Shown here: piece by piece, positions 1 to 7,162 of the stretch
How the letters are laid out: each line of letters opens with the position of its first letter
Position numbering within the stretch: position 1 is the stretch's first letter
Origin: an uncultured Mollicutes bacterium
Lineage (GTDB): Bacteria > Bacillota_I > Bacilli_A > RF39 > UBA660
Length of the DNA: 15,375 nucleotides
NCBI GenBank assembly: GCA_900543055.1
Contig: UQQI01000035.1
Span: forward strand, 1 to 15,375
Reading direction: 5' to 3'
Program-made: the position numbers and the translations under genes
The notes under the pieces: model-generated
Seen by the model: only the letters and a program-made list of their open reading frames with translations
What the model was told of the DNA's origin: nothing
The model's database searches: none

Positions 1-260
1 TTAATACTATATATAAATATATCTATTAAAATACTTGTTATTCTTCTTAATACTGATACTTTTACTGAGTCATTTATTTCTTCTCTTGATGGTAGTAATA
101 CTTTTAATTTATTCTTTATGAAGTAACCTAGTATTCCTCCTAACGTATTAATCATTAAATTATCTACATCAAATAATCTATATGGTCTTGAATAAATAAA
201 ATTTAATCCTGTTAACTGAGTTAATTCAAAAAATAATGATAATAGAAATGTATATTTCAT
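1..260 (-). pseudogene. VanZ/RDD-family membrane protein, truncated at its N-terminus and cut by the window edge
   Basis: An open frame runs from ATG at 260 to the window edge, about 86 codons. It starts inside the last part of a VanZ domain: FFELTQLTGLNF, then RLFDVDNLMINTLGGILGYF, the conserved 'FDVDDLxxNTLGGxxGY' signature. It then enters what looks like the start of an RDD domain (LRRITSILIDIFIYS). VanZ plus RDD is a known architecture in Firmicutes. The first ~100 residues of VanZ, with its first membrane helices and the PF..T motif, are absent: the frame has a stop shortly upstream, and the DNA there encodes something else in another frame. The gene is therefore probably a 5'-truncated remnant, unless the ATG at 260 is used. 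VanZ proteins are membrane proteins linked to glycopeptide tolerance; the substrate cannot be judged here. Confidence 0.7.
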
Positions 261-375
261 AAAGGTTTGGATTTGTATCTTTATTATTTGCTATCCAATT
301 GTTAATTTCTTTAAAACAAGTTTCTAAATCAATAGCCTTTTCTTTACTTCTAAATTCATACTTTTTCCTTATTTG
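226..375 (-). pseudogene. Unidentified gene fragment (~50 codons)
   Basis: A short open frame between stops reads KKYEFRSKEKAIDLETCF, then KEINNWIANNKDTNPNLYEI. It is charged and helix-forming, with no start codon or Shine-Dalgarno site of its own. It overlaps the VanZ fragment by about 30 bases in another frame, as expected if two gene ends were joined by a deletion. I do not recognise the family. It could instead be chance coding in AT-rich DNA, but its amino-acid make-up is protein-like. Confidence 0.35.
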
Positions 376-412
376 TCAACGATTGCAAACATTGTCATCT
401 ATAAGCAATAAA

Positions 413-969
413 TCATATATTACTATTTATCGCAAGACAAGCATGCTTTATTGTACCAGTTACTAAATTACTTACTTTGTTTACTATATCTTTAGGATTT
501 TCATTCATATTATTTTCAATCCAATTTAATACAATAGATACAAAAGCACATTTATAAAAATTTGTTATAAAAACTTTATCATCTTCATTTAAATTCTTTG
601 CCATATTGCTTATTTCTTCATATATTATTGGGTAAACAAGTCTCGATATATTCTTTTTAAGGACCTCAATAGATACTGAATGATATATATTTGTGATAAA
701 TATTTTTTCATCTTCCATTAAATGAAATACAGATAAGAATTTGTCTTACCATGTCTTAAATTCATTCTTCTTATCAAGGGTTCTGTCAACTTCTTAAATA
801 CAAATCCATTCAACAAGGTCTCTTATATCTTGAAAATGATAATAAAATGTTTGCCTATTAATATCACATCTTTTTGCAATATCAGTAACAGTTATTTTTG
901 AAAATGACTTTTCTTTTAATATATCTTTAAATGTATAAACAATTGCTTTTTTGTTGTTAAACTACTCAA
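413..969 (-). pseudogene. TetR/AcrR-family regulator (DhaS-like), broken
   Basis: The N-terminal helix-turn-helix is clear: SKITVTDIAKRCDINRQTFY, then YHFQDIRDLVEW. The C-terminal half (ITNIYHSVSIEVL ... DKVFITNFYKCAFVSIVLNW) matches the TetR C-terminal domain of the dihydroxyacetone-kinase-regulator type. Full length would be ~185 residues, normal for the family. Breaks: a one-base loss in the A-run at ~950 separates a TTG start (SSLTTKK) from the HTH frame; in-frame TAA codons lie at 794-796 and 746-748. Everything else is in one frame and well conserved. It sits downstream of the oleate hydratase remnant on the same strand but keeps its own promoter. It was probably the local repressor of that gene; the C-terminal part alone (718-413) has an ATG but no DNA-binding domain. 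Confidence 0.82.
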
Positions 970-986
970 ATTAAATTACCTAATTT

Positions 987-1015
987 ATTATATTTTAAAT
1001 GGTCATTATGAACAA
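987..1015 (-). promoter_or_regulatory. Candidate promoter of the TetR remnant
   Basis: On the minus strand, TTGTTC (1015-1010), a 17-base spacer and TATAAT (992-987) precede the TTG start at 969. The -10 is a perfect consensus and the spacing is ideal. Activity is inferred. Confidence 0.5.
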
Positions 1016-1077
1016 GTTTTCCTAATAATTCTTAAATTAAATTCTACTAATTTACTTTTAATGTTGTTTTAAAGATT

Positions 1078-1098
1078 AGAAAAGTGATTTACTTTTCT
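1078..1098 (-). terminator. Hairpin at the end of the oleate hydratase remnant
   Basis: AGAAAAGT, a 5-base loop and ACTTTTCT form an 8-bp perfect stem overlapping the stop codon of the oleate hydratase tail. The T-tract after it is poor (AATCTTT), so this is at best a weak terminator. Confidence 0.3.
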
Positions 1099-2075
1099 TC
1101 GAATAAACCACTTTCTTCTAATAATAATTCTATGTCTGTTCCTCTTATTTTTTTCTTACTATTTTTAATAATTGTTTTTCAGCAAATGTTAATGGAACTT
1201 CATATATTCGTAATAAACACCAAATCATCTTCTATTAAATCTATTGTATTTTCCTCTCCATCTTTTTCGAAGATAATTTTTTTAGCACTCTTTCGATCAT
1301 TTTGATTCTCAATTATAACATTCTTGACATTAATTCCATATTCTATTTTTACTCCATGATTTTCCAGGTATTTTTGAAGTAGCAAAATTATTGATTCACA
1401 TTGATTATATTTAGTAAAACGCAATACTGAAAAGTCTGGTAATCCATCTATATGATGAACATATCTACATAAATATCTTTTCATTTCAAATGCAGATGAT
1501 CACTTTTGAAATGCAAATATCGTTTGCCAATATAGCCAAAAATTAGTGTTCCAAAAAGATTTTTATAATACTTCTTCAATTTTCTTATCCTCTAAATCTT
1601 CCTCTTTAGTAATAAATAATATACAAAGTTCCATAGCGGATTCTTTGTCTAATTTAAACATTTTATCTGTATGAGCATCTTTACCACAATCTTTTGTTGC
1701 TCTAAATAAAGAGTAATTTGGATCATGTTTATTTAACCAATAATATTCATCTAACACGCTAACATTTGGTGTTTCAATTGATGGTACACTTCTAAACATG
1801 TCCCACATACATTCAAAATGATTATCCATTTCTCTTCCACCACGCATATAAAATCCTTTAGTAATGCCTTTTCTTCCATCACATAATTCACCAGTTAAAC
1901 CAAGTTTTTCAAGTAAATGAATATGTTCTTCTTTCATTTGTCCATCACGAACTAAGTAAAATGCTGCTGATAATCCAGCAAGTCCAGTTCCTATAATATA
2001 CGCTTACTTTCTATCTACTCCTTCTGATTTTTCTGGTTTTGCAAAATCCTCATATGTTCCTGCTCCATAATACAT
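1089..2075 (-). pseudogene. ohyA: Oleate hydratase (65-kDa MCRA family), broken with an internal deletion
   Basis: Oleate hydratase is a FAD enzyme that hydrates oleic acid to 10-hydroxystearic acid, a detoxification reaction for unsaturated fatty acids. The start is ATG at 2075, with AGAAGGA upstream. Visible family blocks are MYYGAGTYEDFAKP, the FAD-binding AYIIGTGLAGLSAAFYLVRD, MRGGREMDNHFECMWDMFRS, LDEYYWLNKHDPNYSL, and YVHHIDGLPDFSVLRFTKYN. In-frame TAA at 2004-2006 and 1563-1565 and TGA at 1500-1502 interrupt it; the TGA falls where the family has a conserved Trp. After VFITN (~1205) the text jumps to a C-terminal tail (VPLTFAEKQLLK ... DIELLLEESGL) like the end of streptococcal MCRA, so about 250 middle residues are gone. 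The tail also has a one-base loss in the A7 run near 1150. It is certainly non-functional as a full enzyme. Confidence 0.93.
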
Positions 2076-2109
2076 AATTATTCCTTCTTATTATTAATAT
2101 ATATTTTTC

Positions 2110-2137
2110 AGTATACTCTCAATAATATTATGTACAA
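2110..2137 (-). promoter_or_regulatory. Alternative promoter for oleate hydratase
   Basis: On the minus strand TTGTAC (2137-2132), a 16-base spacer and TATACT (2115-2110) lie 35 bases before the start codon. It is a weaker fit to consensus than the operator-linked promoter upstream; either or both could serve. Confidence 0.35.
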
Positions 2138-2151
2138 TAAGTAATTTTTTA

Positions 2152-2170
2152 ATGATGTTTAATTAATCAT
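2152..2170. repeat. Inverted repeat ATGAT-N9-ATCAT
   Basis: A 19-base near-palindrome (arms ATGAT/ATCAT, AT-rich centre) lies just downstream of the operator-like site in the oleate hydratase leader. It may be a second regulator site or chance symmetry in AT-rich DNA. Confidence 0.3.
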
Positions 2171-2173
2171 AAA

Positions 2174-2203
2174 ATTGTAATAATTGTCCAATATTTAGAC
2201 AAT
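2174..2203 (-). promoter_or_regulatory. Promoter overlapped by a TetR-type operator, upstream of oleate hydratase
   Basis: On the minus strand, -35 TTGTCT (2202-2197), a 17-base spacer and -10 TACAAT (2179-2174). A 21-bp inverted repeat with arms ATTGTC/GACAAT and a 9-base centre (2183-2203) covers the -35 and most of the spacer, the standard arrangement for TetR-family repression. The cognate regulator is plausibly the broken TetR at 413-969. The palindrome is seen; the pairing with that regulator is inferred. Confidence 0.55.
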
Positions 2204-2216
2204 ATACTTTAATTGT

Positions 2217-2246
2217 AAAAAAATAAAACGATATCTTAACGATACC
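2217..2246 (-). terminator. Terminator after the kinase gene
   Basis: GGTATC, a 5-base loop and GATATC (one G-U pair) are followed on the minus strand by GTTTTATTTTTTT, 17 bases past the kinase stop codon. Confidence 0.55.
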
Positions 2247-2262
2247 ATTATATAATCATTAA

Positions 2263-3024
2263 TTATATTTTTTTATAAGAATTTTTTTCAAACAGTTCAT
2301 CTAAATACATAACATCTGGAAATGATGTTTTATCATATTCTTTTAAATATATAAAATATGGATATAATTCTTTTAATAATGTATTATTGTTTGTTTTTTC
2401 TTCATATTCTTCTACTCCTATTGAATCAAGATTTTTTAAAAATGGAAGGACCATTCCTATTAATGAAAGACATAATTTATCTGTTTCTTTACTTATCTTA
2501 AGAGGAATGTCTCTGTTTCCTAAATATACTCTTAAAAATAGAGGATAACAATTGCAAAGATACCCATTTATTTTAAAACTATCGACATCTATTATATGTG
2601 GAGTATATGTTTTATCTACTAGTATATTTCTTGGATTTAAATCTCCCACTATAATATTCTCATCTAAATTGTGAAGTTTTTTTAATGAATCTGATACTTT
2701 TAATAATATATCTTTAACTTTACTTTTGTCTGTATTTGTTCTAATCGAAAATTCTAATAAGTTTATTGAGTCTTTTATATAATCCATAGTATATCCACTA
2801 AATTCACTATTTTTATATATTAATGATTTAGGGCCAGCAAAGTTTTCTGGCAATATTCCATCTAATATTATTAGTTTTCTTTCTTTTTCAGCTAATGATA
2901 AATCAGTTATTTCTCTAAAAAATTTATAGACATTTTTCTCATCATGTAGAAGAACTCCTTCTTTTCCTTGTCCTAATACATCTAATAGCATCATGTCTAA
3001 ATCTTCTTGATTTACTATTTTCAT
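2263..3024 (-). CDS. Protein-kinase-like protein, YegI-type
   Basis: 253 residues, cytoplasmic, with a compact eukaryotic-like kinase fold. A glycine loop LGQGKEGVLL lies at ~17-26, the ATP-anchoring Lys in VYKFF at ~34, a hinge-like GYTMDYI at ~77-83, the catalytic loop VGDLNPRNIL at ~126-135 (catalytic Asp128, Asn133), and a metal-binding IIDVDSF at ~144-150 in place of DFG. The stretch after this (KINGYLCNCYPLF ... KETDKLCLSL) resembles the 'DCDSF.. C..GVPEF.. D.F.L' pattern of bacterial YegI-like kinases, but the C-lobe is short. All residues needed for phosphotransfer seem present, so it may be active; substrate unknown. It is a single gene bounded by a terminator on each side, with the weak SD GGTGAT before the ATG. 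It could instead phosphorylate a small molecule, since APH-type kinases share these motifs. Confidence 0.75.
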   Translation of the reverse strand: MKIVNQEDLDMMLLDVLGQGKEGVLLHDEKNVYKFFREITDLSLAEKERKLIILDGILPENFAGPKSLIYKNSEFSGYTMDYIKDSINLLEFSIRTNTDKSKVKDILLKVSDSLKKLHNLDENIIVGDLNPRNILVDKTYTPHIIDVDSFKINGYLCNCYPLFLRVYLGNRDIPLKISKETDKLCLSLIGMVLPFLKNLDSIGVEEYEEKTNNNTLLKELYPYFIYLKEYDKTSFPDVMYLDELFEKNSYKKI

Positions 3025-3071
3025 ATCATCACCACACTCGGCATATTATACTACTTTTGTTTATTTTAGTC

Positions 3072-3101
3072 AAAAAAAAAGAAATCTAACTATAGACTTC
3101 T
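3072..3101 (-). terminator. Terminator after the tRNA-binding protein gene
   Basis: AGAAGTCTA, a 4-base loop and TAGATTTCT (9-bp stem with one G-U pair) are followed by T9 on the minus strand, just after the stop codon at 3114-3116. Confidence 0.8.
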
Positions 3102-3113
3102 TAGAAATGCTTT

Positions 3114-3512
3114 TTAGTACAATTTTGCTCCTGCTGGAATTGAATCATCTACTAAAAGTAAACTTAGTTTTTCTTCGCCATTTTCTGTATGTACTGCTGA
3201 TATTAACATACCACATGATTCTATTCCCATCATACTTCTTGGAGGTAAATTTAAAATTGCAACCGTGGTTTTGCCAATTAAGTCTTCTGGTTCATAATAA
3301 GCATGTATTCCACTTAAAATTGTTCTTTCATTCTCTGTACCATCATCTAATGTGAATTGTAAAAGTTTTTTACTTTTTGGTACTGCGATACATTCTTTTA
3401 TTTTCACTACTCTAAAATCCGATTTCGAAAATGTATCAAAATCAACTTCTTCTTCAAATAGAGGTTCTATTTCTACTTTGTTTTCTTCTATTATTTGTTC
3501 ATTATTTTCCAT
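3114..3512 (-). CDS. Stand-alone tRNA-binding domain protein (MetG C-terminal/Trbp111 type)
   Basis: 132 residues. After an acidic N-terminal tail (~1-25), residues ~28-132 form one OB-fold EMAP/MetG-C domain: FSKSDFRVVKIKE, an ILSGIHAYYEPEDLIGK block, LPPRSMMGIESCGMLISA and DDSIPAGAKLY. This is the domain fused to the C-terminus of many bacterial methionyl-tRNA synthetases, where it dimerises and binds the tRNA elbow. Here it is a separate gene, as in Trbp111 or CsaA-like proteins. It may assist a MetG lacking the domain or act alone; no metG is in view. SD AGAAGG lies upstream of ATG 3512, with a TATAAT at 3540-3535, so it may have its own transcript as well as following the ferredoxin gene 67 bases upstream. 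Confidence 0.85.
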   Translation of the reverse strand: MENNEQIIEENKVEIEPLFEEEVDFDTFSKSDFRVVKIKECIAVPKSKKLLQFTLDDGTENERTILSGIHAYYEPEDLIGKTTVAILNLPPRSMMGIESCGMLISAVHTENGEEKLSLLLVDDSIPAGAKLY

Positions 3513-3579
3513 AATCTGCCTTCTTTCTTTGTATATTATAACAAATGACTTTATTTTTTTCTACTTTGATATTGCTTTT

Positions 3580-4419
3580 TTATTTTAAATCAAGTGCTTT
3601 TTTAGGACAGTTCTCTATACAATTTAGACATAAAATACATTCAGTTCTATTTATTCTTTTTCTAGAGTCATCTAACATATCAACATTCATTGGACAACTA
3701 TCAAGACATTTTCTACATTTAATACACTTAGTATGATCACATTTTACTCTTAAATATGAAAAGTAACTTGCAGGTTTTAAAAATATTGTAACTGGACAAA
3801 TATATTTGCAGAAAGCTCTATTGTCTTTCAATAAAATTGCTAGGCTTATTCCAGTTAAATAGTAAATTATATTTCCAATTATAAATGCATAAAACATAAT
3901 TTTTTCAATATTTTGTACTTTATAGATGAAAAGTGATACCACAAATAAAAAAGAGATTATAAACATTATATATCTAATAAAACCTATTTTTAACCTTTTA
4001 TTTTTTGGCTTTTTATATGGAAGTAAATCAAGTATTGCTCCTGTCCAACAAGCATATCCACACCAGCCTCTTCCAAAGAAAAGTGGTCCTAATATTTTGG
4101 CAATTAAGTAGTGGATTGTTGTGGCTTCAAACACTCCTAAAAATAGATAATACCAGAATCCTTCTATTTGCATATTTTCTCTGCATATTATTCCAAGGTA
4201 CAAGAACATATAAAGACCTACTCCTAGTTGAACAAAATTTCTTGAATATTTATTTTTTCTCTTAGTTAAAATTAGTCCTATCGTAATACATAAACCTATA
4301 TATGTAAAATTTAATAGATAAAATATATTTTTAGTAGATATAAATAAAGATATTGCAATTGTTTCAAATATTAGAAACATTGTTATAGCAATATAATTTT
4401 CTTTTATAGCTTTTTTCAT
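3580..4419 (-). CDS. Membrane-bound polyferredoxin, NapH/YccM-like 4Fe-4S protein
   Basis: 279 residues. The N-terminal ~200 residues hold several hydrophobic helices with two conserved cysteine sites: FGRGWCGYACWTGAILD (~115-131) and FCKYICPVTIF (~204-214), the GWCGW..C and C-x3-CP motifs of the NapH/NosR/YccM family. The C-terminal tail has two classic 4Fe-4S motifs, CIKCRKCLDSCP and CILCLNCIENCP. It probably moves electrons across or along the membrane. The redox partner is unknown: no nap, nos or rnf genes are in view. SD GGGAAGA lies before ATG 4419. It follows the deoxyribosyltransferase-like gene by 41 bases, suggesting one transcript. Length and motifs look intact. Confidence 0.88.
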   Translation of the reverse strand: MKKAIKENYIAITMFLIFETIAISLFISTKNIFYLLNFTYIGLCITIGLILTKRKNKYSRNFVQLGVGLYMFLYLGIICRENMQIEGFWYYLFLGVFEATTIHYLIAKILGPLFFGRGWCGYACWTGAILDLLPYKKPKNKRLKIGFIRYIMFIISFLFVVSLFIYKVQNIEKIMFYAFIIGNIIYYLTGISLAILLKDNRAFCKYICPVTIFLKPASYFSYLRVKCDHTKCIKCRKCLDSCPMNVDMLDDSRKRINRTECILCLNCIENCPKKALDLK

Positions 4420-4460
4420 TCTTCTTCCCTATTTATACATTATTAGACTGTTCTATTTTA

Positions 4461-4895
4461 TTATTTATATTCTTTTAAAAATGTTTCTAGTTCATGAGTG
4501 CTTTCAAAAATATTCTCAAATATATTGTAAAGTGTATCCGTCTGTTCATATTCACCTATGGCATAGCATTTTTTACCTAGACCATAAGCAATACCTGCTT
4601 CAATGTGTGCTGCTTTTCCTGCAGGTAAAACTAATAATAAATTCTTTGAATTCTTTTCACCTTCTAGATCATTATTAAATAAATTAAGTACTATTTCACT
4701 CTTTAAATTTAGTGATTCAAATTCTTTTTGTTTTTCTTCTGGAGTCTGATTTTTATTTCCATATCCCCAATCATCTTCATTTTTTAGAAAGCAATAATAA
4801 GATATGTTATATTTATCAAATAAATCACATATTTGCAATATACTTTCTTTATTTCTAGCTCTACCGGCTATAAAAAACTCGTATTTATTTTTCAT
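4461..4895 (-). CDS. Nucleoside 2-deoxyribosyltransferase-like protein
   Basis: 144 residues, no membrane segment. The N-terminus YEFFIAGRARN is the first strand plus loop typical of the family (F-hydrophobic-AGR/AGP), and LLLVLPAGKAAHIEAGIAYG (~86-105) contains the Glu of the 'xxExGxAxG' motif that acts as nucleophile in N-deoxyribosyltransferases (here Glu99). YAIGEY then follows as the next strand. The central part (NEDDWGYGNKNQTPEEK) is not familiar. It may transfer or hydrolyse nucleoside bases, or be one of the many related sensor-like proteins of unknown substrate. The SD AAAGGAGG is near perfect. It starts 12 bases after the stop of the VOC remnant, so the two were co-transcribed. Confidence 0.65.
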   Translation of the reverse strand: MKNKYEFFIAGRARNKESILQICDLFDKYNISYYCFLKNEDDWGYGNKNQTPEEKQKEFESLNLKSEIVLNLFNNDLEGEKNSKNLLLVLPAGKAAHIEAGIAYGLGKKCYAIGEYEQTDTLYNIFENIFESTHELETFLKEYK

Positions 4896-4907
4896 TTTTA
4901 TCCTCCT

Positions 4908-5074
4908 TTAATTATTAAATCTTAGTAAGTAACCATCGATATCTTAAATTAAAAACTCTTTATCTTCATAAATTGTATTGTTTACTCTATATTTATGTGC
5001 TTATATATTTTTATATTTTTTTCTAGAGTTTTATAATACTTCAAAATGTCATATTTTGTTTTTTCTTGATATTC
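4908..5074 (-). pseudogene. VOC (glyoxalase/bleomycin-resistance) family remnant, C-terminal part only
   Basis: Reading EYQEKTKYDILKYYKTLEKN, then after a frame change AHKYRVNNTIYEDKEFLI, a TAA (4944-4946), and DIDGYLLRFNN before the stop at 4908-4910. The pattern 'D...YY..L...', then '..KEF.I.D.DGYLLRF', is the end of VOC-fold proteins, whose final strand carries the 'DPDGNLLRF' signature. The N-terminal half is absent: only ~50 bases separate this from the next upstream gene end. So there is a 5' deletion, at least one frameshift near 5000, and a nonsense codon. No activity is possible. Confidence 0.6.
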
Positions 5075-5125
5075 TTATACATACTATTACTTTTTTAAAT
5101 ATTTCCTAATTATTATATCATTCTA

Positions 5126-5479
5126 TTACCTTTTTTTCACTATGCTTTTTATTTTTTCTAACGGAGTTTTTTTAAAAACTTCATTCATCATTTTTTCAAG
5201 ACACCTTTGTTCTTCTTCTATAGTAATACCTGCCTCATACATAGTACCATCATTTAACATTACTTTAGTACCCTTAGGAACTGTTATGAAAGTTGCGTTT
5301 TCTCCACTACCAATCATTACTCTTACTTTATCATCACTTTTTATTTTTCTACTACTTCTAATCTTTTTTAGTAATTCTTATTGAACATCAAAAACTAGTT
5401 CTTCAAATTCACTATATGTTATTCCTAATTTTTCTAAAAATAAATTGTTCAATTCTTCTTTTACTTTATTTACTTGTAT
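5126..5479 (-). pseudogene. Small unknown protein, start codon and reading frame damaged
   Basis: One continuous frame of ~118 codons, broken by a single TAA at 5378-5380. The first part reads VNKVKEELNNLFLEKLGITY; after the TAA come VRVMIGSGENATFITVPKGT, then KVMLNDGTMYEAG, then a charged helix ending KSIVKKR. A good Shine-Dalgarno (AGGAGA) precedes ATA, not ATG, at 5479, so the original ATG may have mutated to ATA. The downstream ATG at 5317 could yield a 63-residue protein but has no clear ribosome site. I do not recognise the family. The GSGxxATFITVPKGT segment looks like a small beta domain. Confidence 0.55.
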
Positions 5480-5524
5480 ATTATCTCCTATATATAACTT
5501 TTATAAATTTATTATATATAAATT

Positions 5525-5555
5525 AAAAATAATTAGCAAATTACTAATTATTTTT
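5525..5555 (-). terminator. Terminator after the 362-residue cysteine-protease-fold gene
   Basis: A perfect 12-bp stem (AAAAATAATTAG/CTAATTATTTTT) with a 7-base loop overlaps the stop codon at 5548-5550; the T-run closes the stem on the minus strand. Confidence 0.7.
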
Positions 5556-6636
5556 GACAATATAAGTATTTATATGTCTTTTCTCGTACTTCTTGATTTA
5601 TGTTTTCAATGTTTTTATGAATATCAGTATAAATATCGTTTACAAATTGTTTGTTTTCTAAAAACATAGAATGTATTTTTCTGAATTGTTCTTTAAACTC
5701 TTCTTCATTTAAATTTGATGTTAATTCCTCATTTCCAAGTAATTTTATTAGGTAGTCAAAGTCTGTAAATGGTCCTAATAGTTGACTTGCAGTAAATGGA
5801 AATATAGTGTATTTTCCTTCTCCATTTGTTAGTTTTAATGTTTCATCATTTAAAATACTCAATATACAGTTATTTGTTACGTCATAAAATATTAATTTAT
5901 CATCATATTCTATTATATTTATCATATGATTTCCACTATAATTTTTTACTAGAAAATCTTCTAAAAGTCCTTTTAATGAATGTTTTTTCTTATGTCTTAG
6001 AGTTTGAGCGGTATTATCATATTTTATTTTTACTTCTTTTGGTCTATTAATTTTAGTATTTTCTGCATCCATATAACACATAATCATAGAACTTCTTTTA
6101 TTACATATTTTTATGAAATCATTTAACATTCTGGCATTTTCAAAACACGCACCATGTCCTTGCATAATTAGACTTTGAAGATTTTTCTCTTCCATCATAC
6201 GATTACTAATACCATAAACATAATTTTTATTTTCACTAAAATATCCATTCCATAAAAGAATACTAAAAAGATTAGCTATATCTAGTGATGAAGTTAGATT
6301 TAATTCTTTTACTAAATCTTTGTAACCATTTAGTATCTTGCTGTAATTTTTTTCTATTAAATTATCATCTATTTTTCTTATAGATTTTCTTTCTAAAATA
6401 CTATAACCTAGGAATGAACTTGTTCCAACTGGCGGAGTTGTTTTTGAATAAATAAATGCTTTATATATAGTTTTTAATGTTTCATCTTTATCTTCTAATA
6501 AATCTTGTCTATTTGTTAGAGACTCATATAAACTTTTATATATTAATATTTTCTTTTGATTTGTATTTAAAGATGCACTTTCTTTTTTTACTTTTTCTAA
6601 AATACTTTCTAGAATTATTTCTAATTCGTTATTCAT
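5548..6636 (-). CDS. Unknown protein with transglutaminase-like Cys-His-Asp arrangement
   Basis: 362 residues with no signal peptide or membrane helix. Residues ~1-155 are helical and charged. GHGACFENARMLNDF (Cys164), GNHMINIIEYDDKLIFYDVT (His237, Asp252) and NNCIL follow in the order and spacing of the transglutaminase/papain-like core: Cys at the head of a helix, then a His strand and an Asp strand. This is pattern recognition, not a confident family match. If real, it would be a cysteine protease, transglutaminase or deamidase. A helical C-terminal tail (~300-362) follows. It is transcribed alone from a consensus promoter (6671-6699), with SD AGAGG before ATG 6636 and a strong terminator after it. 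A second, unrelated-looking protein with the same triad lies at 8439-9125. Confidence 0.6.
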   Translation of the reverse strand: MNNELEIILESILEKVKKESASLNTNQKKILIYKSLYESLTNRQDLLEDKDETLKTIYKAFIYSKTTPPVGTSSFLGYSILERKSIRKIDDNLIEKNYSKILNGYKDLVKELNLTSSLDIANLFSILLWNGYFSENKNYVYGISNRMMEEKNLQSLIMQGHGACFENARMLNDFIKICNKRSSMIMCYMDAENTKINRPKEVKIKYDNTAQTLRHKKKHSLKGLLEDFLVKNYSGNHMINIIEYDDKLIFYDVTNNCILSILNDETLKLTNGEGKYTIFPFTASQLLGPFTDFDYLIKLLGNEELTSNLNEEEFKEQFRKIHSMFLENKQFVNDIYTDIHKNIENINQEVREKTYKYLYCQK

Positions 6637-6670
6637 AATTTAACCTCTTTTTCTTTGATTCAAGTATTGT

Positions 6671-6699
6671 ATTTTAAATTATGTGATTTAATCTGTCAA
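6671..6699 (-). promoter_or_regulatory. Strong promoter of the 362-residue gene
   Basis: On the minus strand TTGACA (6699-6694), a 17-base spacer and TAAAAT (6676-6671). The -35 is a perfect consensus and starts right after the T-tract of the preceding terminator. Confidence 0.75.
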
Positions 6700-6700
6700 G

Positions 6701-6720
6701 AAAAAAGGCCTAAGCCTTTT
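6701..6720 (-). terminator. Terminator at the end of the 8391-6723 unit
   Basis: AAAAGGC, loop TTAG, GCCTTTT, then TT on the minus strand: a perfect 7-bp stem merging into the T-tract, placed just after the SDR remnant stop codon. Confidence 0.8.
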
Positions 6721-6722
6721 AA

Positions 6723-6794
6723 TTATTTAATATTATATCCTCCATTAATTGATACTATTGTTTCTGTTATAATTGCAACTTTTTTATTGTTAAT
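6723..6794 (-). pseudogene. Short-chain dehydrogenase (FabG-like) remnant: both ends joined, middle deleted
   Basis: A 23-residue frame reads INNKKVAIIT followed directly by ETIVSINGGYNIK and a stop. The first half is the N-terminal strand of a Rossmann SDR (normally ..KVAIITGxxxGIG). The second is the extreme C-terminus (normally ..ITGETIxVNGGYNx). About 230 residues between them are missing. Both parent segments would carry Ile-Thr-Gly codons, so a deletion between short repeats is likely. No start codon remains in frame. Confidence 0.55.
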
Positions 6795-6811
6795 CTAAGC
6801 CCATTATCCTT

Positions 6812-7162
6812 TCATATAATAATAATTATCCTTATTTTTTTTATATCATATTTTTCTAAAAATTTAATAACTCCATCTTCATTATTATCATAATCTGTTA
6901 TGTATGTTGCGATTTTTTTAAATTAGCATAAGCATTTTTTCATAGCAACTTTTATATTAGTTTCTAAAAACATAGATAAACCATTAATTGAATCTCCAAA
7001 TGACATGGAGTTATTTTTATTAATATTTAAAATTTTATATAAATGTTTAATTGCTAATCCTTTAGAAGTTTCTTTATTTTTTTGAACTTCTATATTTTCT
7101 TCTTACTTATTTAACCTTTCTAAGTCTTTATTCATATAAAATACGTCTGAACAAATTTTACT
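6812..7162 (-). pseudogene. Cof-type HAD phosphatase remnant, C-terminal half
   Basis: The frame starts KICSDVFYMNKDLERLNK, hits TAA at 7103-7105, then continues ETSKGLAIKHLYKILNINKN and SMSFGDSINGLSMFLETNIK. This is the 'KG.AI..L...LNI....FGD..ND..M' motif region of Cof/HAD-IIB sugar-phosphate phosphatases. A one-base gain in the A6 run at ~6945 moves the end (NAYANLKKIATYITDYDNNE, then DGVIKFLEKY) to another frame, closing at TGA 6812-6814. The catalytic DxD N-terminal half is absent, and the motif reads GDSING rather than GDxxND. Clearly dead. Confidence 0.75.

Noticed and set aside
1500..1502. TGA aligned with a conserved Trp in oleate hydratase, suggesting a UGA=Trp code
   Set aside because: The intact Fic and glycosylase genes end in TGA, Trp is TGG where checked, and the same gene has TAA stops and a large deletion.
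3107..3736. Open plus-strand frames over the tRNA-binding and ferredoxin genes
   Set aside because: Leu/Phe/His-rich shadows of the minus-strand genes without ribosome sites; the same applies to the other plus-strand frames in the window.
4920..5120. Possible riboswitch or small RNA in the low-coding stretch
   Set aside because: The stretch reads as a VOC-family C-terminal remnant on the minus strand; no structured, GC-richer element is visible.
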